A DNA stretch of 29,088 nt from Alphaproteobacteria bacterium (lineage in GTDB: Bacteria > Pseudomonadota > Alphaproteobacteria > SHVP01). The notes beneath the pieces were generated by a model that worked only from the letters and a program-made list of their open reading frames with translations, had not been told where the DNA came from and made no database searches. The stretch's first letter is position 1; each line of letters starts with the position of its first letter. The DNA is taken from NCBI GenBank assembly GCA_009694165.1, contig SHVP01000023.1, forward strand, positions 1 through 29,088, given 5' to 3'. The position numbers and the translations under genes are program-made. This document shows, piece by piece, positions 7,999 through 15,144 of this stretch.

Positions 7999-8460
7999 AT
8001 GACCGGAAAAATTGACAAGCGGTTGCGCGAGCTGAAGATCGACCTCCCGGCGCCTTCGATGCCGCGCGGCAACTATGTTCCCTATGTGGTCACCGGCACC
8101 CTGGTTTTCCTGGCTGGCCAACTGCCGGGGGAGGAGACCATGTATATCGGCCGGGTCGGCGACACGCGCAGCGCCGAACAGGCACGCATCGGCGCGCGCC
8201 AGTGCGGCCTCAACCTGCTCGCCCAGCTTAAGCAAGCCTGCGGCGGCGATCTCGATCGCGTAGCCCGCTGCGTCAAGGTCAACGGCTACGTCAATGCGAT
8301 CCCAGAGTTCACCGATCACCCGCTGGTTATCAACGGCACGTCTGATTTGTTCGTCGAGATTTTCGGCGAGGCCGGCAAACACGCCCGCGCCGCGGTCGGG
8401 GCCGGTTCTTTGCCGCGCGGCGCGATCGTCGAAGTTGAAGCCGTGTTCAAGATCCGCTGA
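7999..8460 (+). CDS. RidA/YjgF-family protein
   Basis: A 153-residue protein of the RidA/YjgF/UK114 superfamily, larger than the classic RidA of about 128 residues and like the YjgF/chorismate-mutase-like branch. Seen: YVVTGTLVFLAGQLPGE, ARQCGLNLLAQLKQACGGDLDRVARCVKVNGYVN, DLFVEIFGEAGKHARAAVG with the Arg that binds the substrate carboxylate in deaminating RidAs, and the final EVEAVFKIR. RidA proteins hydrolyse reactive enamine/imine intermediates from PLP enzymes; whether this one does is not certain. The ATG at 7999 has CAGGAG about 7 bases upstream. The FemAB-like gene starts 5 bases after its stop, so the two are probably co-transcribed. Confidence 0.87.
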   Translation: MTGKIDKRLRELKIDLPAPSMPRGNYVPYVVTGTLVFLAGQLPGEETMYIGRVGDTRSAEQARIGARQCGLNLLAQLKQACGGDLDRVARCVKVNGYVNAIPEFTDHPLVINGTSDLFVEIFGEAGKHARAAVGAGSLPRGAIVEVEAVFKIR

Positions 8461-8465
8461 CCGCG

Positions 8466-9653
8466 ATGGGCGATGCGTCCTATCCGGGAGCCAAGGTCAA
8501 GGTCCATGGCGACATCACCGCCATCGCCGCGAAGGAGTGGGACGCCTGCGCCGGCCTCGACCACCCCTTCGTCGGCTACCATTTCCTGTCCGCCCTGGAG
8601 GAAAGCGGCTCGGCCACCGCGCGCACGGGTTGGCAGCCCTACCACCTGACGGTCGAGAACGCGTCTGGTCGGTTGATCGGTTGCGCGCCGATGTATGTCA
8701 AAGGGCACTCGCAGGGCGAATACGTTTTTGATCATTCGTGGGCCCACGCCTTCGAGCAGGCGGGCGGCAGCTATTATCCCAAGCTGCTCGTCGCCGTTCC
8801 GTTCACCCCGGCGACCGGCCCCCGCTTTCTGGTCCGGCCGGGCGAACCGCACGACGCGGTGGTCGAACTTCTGATGGAGGGAGCGATCGAGGCGACGCGA
8901 CAGCTCAAGCTCTCGTCGCTGCACGTCAATTTTCTTCCTGAGGACGACTGGCGGCGCCTGGGGCAGAACGGTTTTCTTCAGCGCACCGGCGAACAGTTCC
9001 ACTGGTTCAATCGGAACTATGGGATCTTCGACGACTTCTTGAACGACTTGGCATCGCGCAAACGCAAGAACATCCGCAAGGAGCGTCGCGAGGCGCTGGC
9101 CGACGGAATCACCATCGACGTGCTGGCGGGCGCGGCCATCACCGAAGCGCACTGGGATGCCTTTTTCGCCTTTTACATGGACACCGGTAGCCGCAAATGG
9201 GGCCGGCCCTACCTCAATCGCGCGTTCTTTTCGCTCGTCGGCGAACGTCTCGGCGATCGGGTGATCTTGATGATGGCGCGACGGGGCCGCGATTATGTCG
9301 CCGGGTCGATCAATTTTCTTGGCGCCGATACCCTCTATGGCCGCTATTGGGGTTGCCTCGAAGAGCATCGTTTCCTGCACTTCGAGGTCTGCTACTACCA
9401 GGCCATCGAGCTGGCGATCGCCTTGAAGCTCGCCCGCGTCGAGGCCGGCGCCCAGGGACCGCACAAGCTCGCGCGCGGCTATCTGCCGGTGCACACCTAC
9501 AGCGCCCACTGGATCCGCGACGCCGGGTTCCGCCGTGCCGTCGGCTCCTATCTCGCGCGCGAGCGGGCCGCGGTCGATCACGAAATCAAAGAGCTGGACG
9601 CCTTCACGCCATTCAGGCGCGGACCAAGCAACGCGGCAGAGGAGCAGGAGTAG
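8466..9653 (+). CDS. DUF482/FemAB-like GNAT-fold protein
   Basis: A 395-residue protein matching the FemAB-like/DUF482 family: an N-terminal VKVHGDITAIAAKEWDACAG with HPFVGYHFLSALEESGSA, a middle RKNIRKERREA stretch and YMDTGSRKWGRPYLNRAFF, and a C-terminal half with GRYWGCLEEHRFLHFEVCYYQAIELAI and AGAQGPHKLARGY. The fold is two GNAT-like domains, as in aminoacyl transferases that modify peptidoglycan, but the donor and acceptor for this family are not established to my knowledge. It has no signal peptide or membrane segments. It follows the RidA-like gene by 5 bases and precedes the MFS transporter by 64 bases. It is full length and intact. Confidence 0.85.
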   Translation: MGDASYPGAKVKVHGDITAIAAKEWDACAGLDHPFVGYHFLSALEESGSATARTGWQPYHLTVENASGRLIGCAPMYVKGHSQGEYVFDHSWAHAFEQAGGSYYPKLLVAVPFTPATGPRFLVRPGEPHDAVVELLMEGAIEATRQLKLSSLHVNFLPEDDWRRLGQNGFLQRTGEQFHWFNRNYGIFDDFLNDLASRKRKNIRKERREALADGITIDVLAGAAITEAHWDAFFAFYMDTGSRKWGRPYLNRAFFSLVGERLGDRVILMMARRGRDYVAGSINFLGADTLYGRYWGCLEEHRFLHFEVCYYQAIELAIALKLARVEAGAQGPHKLARGYLPVHTYSAHWIRDAGFRRAVGSYLARERAAVDHEIKELDAFTPFRRGPSNAAEEQE

Positions 9654-9683
9654 TGGCGGCTAGGGAACGACCCGGCCATAATG

Positions 9684-9697
9684 GGTTGGTCCCAACC
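9684..9697. promoter_or_regulatory. short perfect palindrome upstream of the MFS gene
   Basis: GGTTGG-TC-CCAACC, with 6-bp arms and a 2-base centre, ends 20 bases before the MFS ATG. A repressor operator or a small RNA hairpin is possible. There is no T-tract, so a terminator is unlikely. Confidence 0.3.
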
Positions 9698-9717
9698 GCA
9701 ATATTCCCCCCGACCCG

Positions 9718-11199
9718 ATGACCGTAACCCGCTGGGCCGACCTGTTCCGCGAGGGACGCGCGGTCTATACCGTCTCGCTCGCCCTCGGCATCCTGCTGCA
9801 CGCGATAGATGCCTTCGTTCTGTCGACGGTGATGCCCACGGTCGTCGCGGAGATCGGCGGAGCCGCCTACTATTCGTGGGGCGTCATGCTGTACATGACC
9901 GCCTCGATCCTGGGCGCGGCGACCGGCGGTCCGGTGAAGATCCGCCTGGGCGCGCGCCGGGGCTACAGCGCTGCCGGCTGCGTGTTCCTATGCGGCACGG
10001 TGATCGCCGGCAGCGCCGACAGCATGGGCGTTCTCCTCGCCGGGCGGCTGATCGGCGGCTTCGGCGCTGGCCTCATCGTGTCACAGAACGTGGCACTCAT
10101 CAGCGAGCTTTTCCCCGGCGCCCTGCGGCTGCGCATGATCGCGGTGACGTCGTTGATGTGGGCCTCATCGGCCGTTCTCGGCCCGGCGATCGGCGGCATC
10201 TTCGCCGAGCTGGCCTGGTGGCGCGGCGCCTTCTGGTTCCAGGTACCGGTCATTCTGTACTTCATATGCAGCGCCTGGTTACGCCTTCCCGACAGTATGC
10301 CGACACCCGAACAGCGCGCCCGTCGCTTCCCCCTCGGGCGCGTCGCGCTCCTTGGCGCCGGCGTCCTGACCGTTGGCGCCACCAGCAACGTCGACCAACT
10401 GGCCCAGGCGGTGGCCTCGTGGTTCGGCCATGCCGATGGCGAGGCTGCTCTGCACGGAGCCGCAGCGCAGGGGGTGGCCCTGGTCGTCGGCTTCGGCCTC
10501 GTCTGGCTGACCCTTCGCCTTGATGCCCGGGCAAAGCAGAACCGGGTGTTTCCGACCGCGCCCTTCTCGCTCGCCAACCCGGTCGGCACTGCCTATTGGG
10601 CCTTCCTGCTGGTCGGCATGGCGCCAGTGGCCGCGGGTATTTTCATGCCGCTGACCTACCAGGTGATTTACGGCTTACCGCCCATCGTCGCCGGCTATCT
10701 GTCGTCGATCATGGCGGTGTTATGGTCGATCGGCTCGACGCTGTCGGCTGGAATGACGCTCGAGCGCCAGCGTGTCGCCCTCATCGTCGGGCCCCTGCTG
10801 GCGGTGATCGGCGTATCAGGAATCGGCATCGGTGTCGGCGATTGGCAATGGCCGTACCTGGTGGTTTTCACCTGCCTGACCGGCTTGGGCGTCGGCCTTT
10901 GCGTGCCGCATTTGATGAATTGGACCATGGGGTTCGCTCGCAAGGGCGAGGAGACGATCACGGCGTCGTCGATCCACACCATTCGCTCGCTCGGCATCGC
11001 CTTCGGCGCTGCCGGGGCCGGCATCATCGCCAACCAGGCCGGACTGGGCGGCGGCATTTCGGTCGCCAACGTCGCCCGCTCGGTGAGCTGGGTCCAGGGC
11101 ATCGCCGCGCTTGCGCCGCTTGTGGCGGTCATCCTCGGCGTCCACCTCATCGGCCACCGCCGTCGCCGGGACGCCGACGCCCTGGCGGCGGCCGAGTAG
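9718..11199 (+). CDS. MFS transporter, probable drug:H+ antiporter type
   Basis: A 493-residue polytopic membrane protein with about 12-14 hydrophobic segments. The first, VYTVSLALGILLHAIDAFVLSTVMPTVVAEIGG, has the acidic residue (ILLHAIDAFVLSTVMP) typical of the TMS1 region of DHA2-like exporters, and LLAGRLIGGFGAGLIVSQNVALISELFP resembles the MFS motif between TMS4 and TMS5. The middle loop (AWLRLPDSMPTPEQRARRF) separates the halves. It is predicted to export or import a small molecule with protons; the substrate is unknown. It may be the last gene of the ridA-DUF482 unit, 64 bases downstream with a small palindrome between. The broken TetR gene is convergent to it. Confidence 0.85.
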   Translation: MTVTRWADLFREGRAVYTVSLALGILLHAIDAFVLSTVMPTVVAEIGGAAYYSWGVMLYMTASILGAATGGPVKIRLGARRGYSAAGCVFLCGTVIAGSADSMGVLLAGRLIGGFGAGLIVSQNVALISELFPGALRLRMIAVTSLMWASSAVLGPAIGGIFAELAWWRGAFWFQVPVILYFICSAWLRLPDSMPTPEQRARRFPLGRVALLGAGVLTVGATSNVDQLAQAVASWFGHADGEAALHGAAAQGVALVVGFGLVWLTLRLDARAKQNRVFPTAPFSLANPVGTAYWAFLLVGMAPVAAGIFMPLTYQVIYGLPPIVAGYLSSIMAVLWSIGSTLSAGMTLERQRVALIVGPLLAVIGVSGIGIGVGDWQWPYLVVFTCLTGLGVGLCVPHLMNWTMGFARKGEETITASSIHTIRSLGIAFGAAGAGIIANQAGLGGGISVANVARSVSWVQGIAALAPLVAVILGVHLIGHRRRRDADALAAAE

Positions 11200-11315
11200 G
11201 GCCGCCCTCACCGGCGCGGAGGTGGCCGCGGAGCGGCCGTCTCGAAAGAGGGGCTGCGGCACCATTCTCTGATCCCGAGCAATGGTTGCAAGCCAGCGCC
11301 TCGGCGAGTTGGGCT

Positions 11316-12073
11316 TCAGGCCACCATGGCGGACCGCCGCGGTCGCGTGCCCGATCGCCGGACGATCAAGGCGCGGACCTCCGCCCCGGCGCCACGGAGA
11401 AAGACAGCAACCTGCTGGCGGATGAAGGTCTCGCGGCTCACCAGCGGCGTCAGGCCAAAAATGAATTGGCGGACGCCAAAATAGACGGTGCCGCCGTGGA
11501 AACCGGCAGCCAGCTCTTCCTCCTGGCGCAGCAGCGCCACATCACCGAGCGGTGGCAGGCCGGCATCATGACGAACCTCGGCGCAGATGCGCCGAAAATG
11601 CCGGCGGTGCGACGAATTGACGTAGTGCTCACGCGGATTGTCGCCGGTCATCCACATGAAGAAGAAAATTCTCATGCATTCGTAACTGAAGATCGCTTCG
11701 GTGAAGGCGAGGTAGAAGCGGACTAAGCGGTCGTGCAGCGGAATGGTCCGGTCGCCGACCCATTCCTCCCATTCCGGCTTCCAGCGATCGAGGATCAACT
11801 CCCGATATAAGGGTCGATCAGCTGATCCTTGGTGGCAAAATACTGGTAGATGAGCGACTGGGTAACGCCGAGGTGCTCGGCCAAGTCGCGCGTGGTCGCG
11901 CTGAAGCCTTCGCGGGCAAAGAAATGGATCGCCTGCTCGACGATCATCCGTTCGCGCTCATGCGACGGAAACCGCTTGCGCGGCGGGCGCCGAGGCTTTG
12001 CCGGATGGTGTCGTTTACCGGGGCTCACGCCATCCCCCGCGCCGGGTGCCACGCTTCGGTGCACCGAACCCAC
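11316..12073 (-). pseudogene. TetR-family regulator with a single-base frameshift
   Basis: The first frame (GTG at 12073; other GTGs downstream also possible) encodes a TetR DNA-binding domain: IVEQAIHFFAREGFSATT, then DLAEHLGVTQSLIYQYFATKDQLID. It stops at TGA 11795-11797. The ligand-binding domain continues in another frame: LYRELILDRWKPEWEE, then RFYLAFTEAIFSYECMRIFFFMW and so on to the TGA at 11316. Restoring one base near 11808-11816 joins LID to LYREL exactly where relatives continue, so a 1-base deletion is the simplest explanation. Alternatively the second part could start at the TTG overlapping the stop (TTGA). It sits 53 bases after the tandem hydrolase on the same strand and might have regulated it. 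A sequence error cannot be excluded. Confidence 0.8.
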
Positions 12074-12126
12074 TGCCTGCGTCTCGATCGACCATCAGTC
12101 GAGCCCTTCAATATCCGATTGCGGCG

Positions 12127-13827
12127 TTAACCGTCGAAAAATCGCACCAGGGCATCGGACCAATCCGTCATCGCCGGCCGAAGTTCAAGCCAACGCGAAC
12201 CGGGCGTCGCCTCATGGGCGCGACGGGCCTCGGCCAGCACCGAACCCTGCGCCGGCGACGCCAGCAACAAGGGCTCCTTTACCTTCCGCAGAGCCTCGCC
12301 GGTCGCGTAGCTGAAGCTCGCCTGGGCACAGCGGTGGAACATGGTTCCTGCCTTCAGCAGACTGACCGTGCGGGCGTGGACGGCGGCCGTATCGAACGGC
12401 TCCTGCCGCACGATCGCCTGTTGCGTCCGGCGGTACCACGGCCAAAACAGACCCATGTCGCGGGCGACGTACCAGCATCGGAGCAGGTGGCCGCCGTACC
12501 ATTCGGGCTCGATCGGGAAGCTGTAGCGGTCGTGCAGTTCCCCGGCGAAGGCCGGGGCGAAACAGAGCGGATTGACAATGGCCAAGTGCTTGACCGCCGA
12601 CGGCCGTTGCAGCGCCAGATCCAACATGATCGAACCACCGCCCCACTGTCCCACCGCATCCACGTCCTTCAGTCCGAGCGCATCGAGGGCCTGTCCGATC
12701 GCCGCGGCATAGCGCGACAGGGTAATCCCCTGTGAACCGATGACGGCATCGGACTCGCCATGACCCGGAAGATCGAAGGCCAACGCCGGGCGCCGCCCTA
12801 CGAAGCCGCGCGTGAGTTCGTCGATGACACGGTTATCGGTGGCGGCGTCATGCTGGACGAGGATCGGTCGTCCCGATCCCGAGTCGGTGCGCCGGACATG
12901 CAATTGTCCGCCCGCAACATCGACATAATCCTGGAAGGGGCGACCAGCCACCGGTTGCGGGCGGGGCACCGGCGGCGGCTCACCCTTGGCGAAGCGCTGG
13001 AGCTGGCCGAGAACGAAGGCGTGGTTCGCCTCGCGATCGGAACCGAGTCGTTTCACCTCGACACCGGCCGGCAGGTTCTTAGGCAAACGATCGAGATGGA
13101 CGATCAGTGTGTCGGACGCCGCGGCGCAAATGACGGTCGGCGTGACGAACCGCATGATCTGGCGCTCGCCCCGCTGCTGGAACGCCGCGCGGTAAGGCTT
13201 GAGGTATTCCGCCCCCGAGCGCAACCAGGACATCGCCGTCGCATGCAGCGATGCCGTCGACGAGAGGTCGCGCTCCAGACGATTGGCGAGCTTGGGCTCG
13301 TACCACGGCGCAAAAAGCCCCTGGTCGCGCAGCCGCGCCCACAGCCAGACGAGGTGACTGCCGTCGCCGCGCGGCTCGAACGGCAACAAGTAGTGCGCCA
13401 GCCGATCGGCGAGCGATTGGTCGGTTTCGACCAAGTAGCCGTCGAGAATCGCGCCGAGGACTCGGCCGGGGTGGCGGACCGCGAACGCCGTTCCCACCGA
13501 TGCCCCGGTGTGGAAGCCGTAGAGTGCGACCTTGCCAAGGCCAAGGGCATCGAGGACCTTGGCGATGTTATCGCCGTAGTCGTCCATCGACGGGCTGGCG
13601 ATCGGCAACGGGTCGGACAGGCCGTTACCGGGTGTATCGGGGGCGATCACCGTGAAATGCGGGGCCAGATACTCGATCAAGGACTGCAGATACCAGGCCG
13701 GCCCGGGCGATGGGTGCAGGATCAGGACCGGGGTGCCCTTGCCCGCCCGCAGGTAGTGCACCTGGCGGATGCCGTCGATCGTCAGGAAGTGGCGCTTGAT
13801 GAAGGGATGCGGTGCTTCCAGACCCAT
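12127..13827 (-). CDS. tandem alpha/beta-hydrolase-fold protein lacking Ser nucleophiles
   Basis: A 566-residue protein from the ATG at 13827 (AGGGCAGG just upstream; the frame is open further to 13932). It has two alpha/beta-hydrolase folds in tandem. Domain 1 (about 12-285) has VLILHPSPGPAW, APDTPGNGLSDP and the elbow YGFHTGAS, where the nucleophile position (residue 106) is His rather than Ser/Asp/Cys; His269 in ANHAF sits where the base is expected. Domain 2 (about 300-566) has AFDLPGHGESD and the elbow VGQWGGG, with Trp395 at the nucleophile position and no obvious catalytic His near the end. Length and fold motifs look intact, so it is expressed protein rather than a pseudogene. Function unknown; binding or an unusual mechanism is possible. 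MT2 is divergent; the broken TetR is downstream. Confidence 0.8.
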   Translation of the reverse strand: MGLEAPHPFIKRHFLTIDGIRQVHYLRAGKGTPVLILHPSPGPAWYLQSLIEYLAPHFTVIAPDTPGNGLSDPLPIASPSMDDYGDNIAKVLDALGLGKVALYGFHTGASVGTAFAVRHPGRVLGAILDGYLVETDQSLADRLAHYLLPFEPRGDGSHLVWLWARLRDQGLFAPWYEPKLANRLERDLSSTASLHATAMSWLRSGAEYLKPYRAAFQQRGERQIMRFVTPTVICAAASDTLIVHLDRLPKNLPAGVEVKRLGSDREANHAFVLGQLQRFAKGEPPPVPRPQPVAGRPFQDYVDVAGGQLHVRRTDSGSGRPILVQHDAATDNRVIDELTRGFVGRRPALAFDLPGHGESDAVIGSQGITLSRYAAAIGQALDALGLKDVDAVGQWGGGSIMLDLALQRPSAVKHLAIVNPLCFAPAFAGELHDRYSFPIEPEWYGGHLLRCWYVARDMGLFWPWYRRTQQAIVRQEPFDTAAVHARTVSLLKAGTMFHRCAQASFSYATGEALRKVKEPLLLASPAQGSVLAEARRAHEATPGSRWLELRPAMTDWSDALVRFFDG

Positions 13828-13837
13828 CGCCCTGCCC

Positions 13838-13866
13838 TTTTCTGATCGGTTGATCGGAAATACAAT
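13838..13866 (+). promoter_or_regulatory. candidate MT2 promoter
   Basis: TTTTCT at 13838-13843, a 17-base spacer, and TACAAT at 13861-13866, about 110 bases before MT2. The -10 is good and the -35 weak. The operator-like palindrome fills the spacer. Confidence 0.35.
13842..13862. promoter_or_regulatory. operator-like palindrome between hydrolase and MT2
   Basis: CTGATC-GG-TTGATCGG at 13842-13857 followed by AAATA at 13858-13862. It is a near-palindrome and matches a site upstream of the solute-binding protein (16771-16791) at 17 of 21 positions. It lies 14 bases before the hydrolase start and just before TACAAT, a possible -10 for MT2, so a bound repressor could affect both genes. The shape resembles GntR/FadR-type operators; the regulator is not in the window. 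Confidence 0.55.
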
Positions 13867-13975
13867 GGCGCGCCCGCCGAGGGTTGGCAAGGTCCCGACC
13901 CGTCGCACCGACGATCCTCGTTGGCGGTCCACGCACCGGCTTCCGCCGGCGCCCGACGGCAGAAGGAGATTGGCG

Positions 13976-15058
13976 ATGAACCAGCAATTTCAGCACCGCG
14001 TGCTGCCCAAGTCGAATCATGACGAGGAAGCGCGCGAGAACTTCCTGCTGTTGATGCGGGAACAGGTCATGGGTCCGTTGTGGGCGGGCAACCGGACGGT
14101 CTATCAGAACCGGCTCAAGGCCGACTTCGAGCACGGCCACGGGCGCGCGCCCCAATCGCGCCAGGAGGTCCAGGCCCTGCTCGATGCCAATCCCTTCTAC
14201 CAGACCTACAGCGCGATCCACCGCACTACCCAGGAGATGCTGTGGGACGCCGTGGGCGAAAGCATCCAGCGCCAGCTGCCCGACCTCATCAACAAGGTCA
14301 AACACACGAAGAGCGAGGTTGGGACGTTGCACCTCGACCCCAGCCTCAAGATGCCGCGTTACATTGAGGCAGTCGACATTCACGTGATGCCGGGCAACTT
14401 CCAAACCGAGCTGGCCAAGGACGACGTCTATGCCGGTGCGCTCTACGACCGTGGCGTCTATCTATACTCGATGGGTCGTCGCGGCCCCTATGGCCAGGGA
14501 ATGGGCGAGATGGCCGTGCGCTATCTCAAGGAGACCTACCCCAGCTTCCGCCCGAAGGCGATCGTCGAGGTCGGATGCTCGGTCGGCCATTCCCTACTCG
14601 CCTATGTCGATGGCTTCCCCAAGGCCGAGGTCTACGGCATCGACGTCGGAGCGCCGATGGTCCGCTATGCCCACGCCCGCGCCGAGGCGCTTGGCAAGAA
14701 GGTCCATTTCTCGCAGCAGGATGCCTGCCACATGGATTTCGACAACGAGTCTTTCGACCTTGTCACCTCGCATCTCTTGATCCACGAGATGCCGGTCAAG
14801 GCGATCCGCCAAATGTACCGCGAGATCGCCCGGGTTCTGCGGCCAGGCGGCGCCATGTTCGAGGCGGAAACCGTTGGCGGCCGTTCACCCGAACTGATCG
14901 ATCGCACGCTCGGCGACTGGTTCGGCCACTACAACAACGAGCCGTTCTCGTTTGCCAGCGGCCAACTCGACTTCGTCGCCGAAGCGCGCCCCGCCGGCCT
15001 CGAGCCCGACATGAAGCAATACAAGTCGCACGGCGTCCGCGTCGCCTTCAAGCGCTGA
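13976..15058 (+). CDS. class I SAM-dependent methyltransferase with long N-terminal domain (MT2)
   Basis: A 360-residue paralogue of MT1 and MT3. The N-terminal region carries NPFYQTYSAIHRTTQEMLW, LDPSLKMPRY, DIHVMPGNF and DDVYAGALYDRGVY. The methyltransferase core has IVEVGCSVGHS (motif I), GIDVGAP, the ARAEALGKKVHFSQQDAC block nearly identical to MT1, FDLVTSHLLIHE, and VLRPGGAMFEAE. The C-terminus is shorter than in the other two and ends in SHGVRVAFKR. AAGGAGAT 6 bases upstream fixes the ATG at 13976, although the frame stays open back to 13769 across the divergent hydrolase start. It has a perfect terminator after it and is probably monocistronic. It is divergent from the tandem hydrolase, with an operator-like site between, so a link between the two is likely. 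Substrate unknown. Confidence 0.83.
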   Translation: MNQQFQHRVLPKSNHDEEARENFLLLMREQVMGPLWAGNRTVYQNRLKADFEHGHGRAPQSRQEVQALLDANPFYQTYSAIHRTTQEMLWDAVGESIQRQLPDLINKVKHTKSEVGTLHLDPSLKMPRYIEAVDIHVMPGNFQTELAKDDVYAGALYDRGVYLYSMGRRGPYGQGMGEMAVRYLKETYPSFRPKAIVEVGCSVGHSLLAYVDGFPKAEVYGIDVGAPMVRYAHARAEALGKKVHFSQQDACHMDFDNESFDLVTSHLLIHEMPVKAIRQMYREIARVLRPGGAMFEAETVGGRSPELIDRTLGDWFGHYNNEPFSFASGQLDFVAEARPAGLEPDMKQYKSHGVRVAFKR

Positions 15059-15091
15059 CGATCCGCGCCGCGGCGTTCCGCCACCAAGAAA

Positions 15092-15119
15092 AAACCCCGG
15101 GGCTCGTACCCCGGGGTTT
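15092..15119. terminator. bidirectional terminator between MT2 and the solute-binding protein
   Basis: AAACCCCGGGG at 15092-15102, a 6-base loop, and CCCCGGGGTTT at 15109-15119. An A-run precedes it and TTTCCTTTTT follows, so the 11-bp stem can stop transcription from both converging genes. Confidence 0.92.
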
Positions 15120-15144
15120 CCTTTTTGGGCGGCTGAGCTATGTC

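Noticed and set aside
8316..9581. Long open frame (421 codons) on the - strand
   Set aside because: It is antisense to the RidA-like and DUF482 genes, which have clear family motifs; long antisense frames are common in GC-rich DNA.
12760..13845. Open frame of 361 codons on the + strand
   Set aside because: Antisense of the tandem hydrolase, Arg-rich and without motifs.
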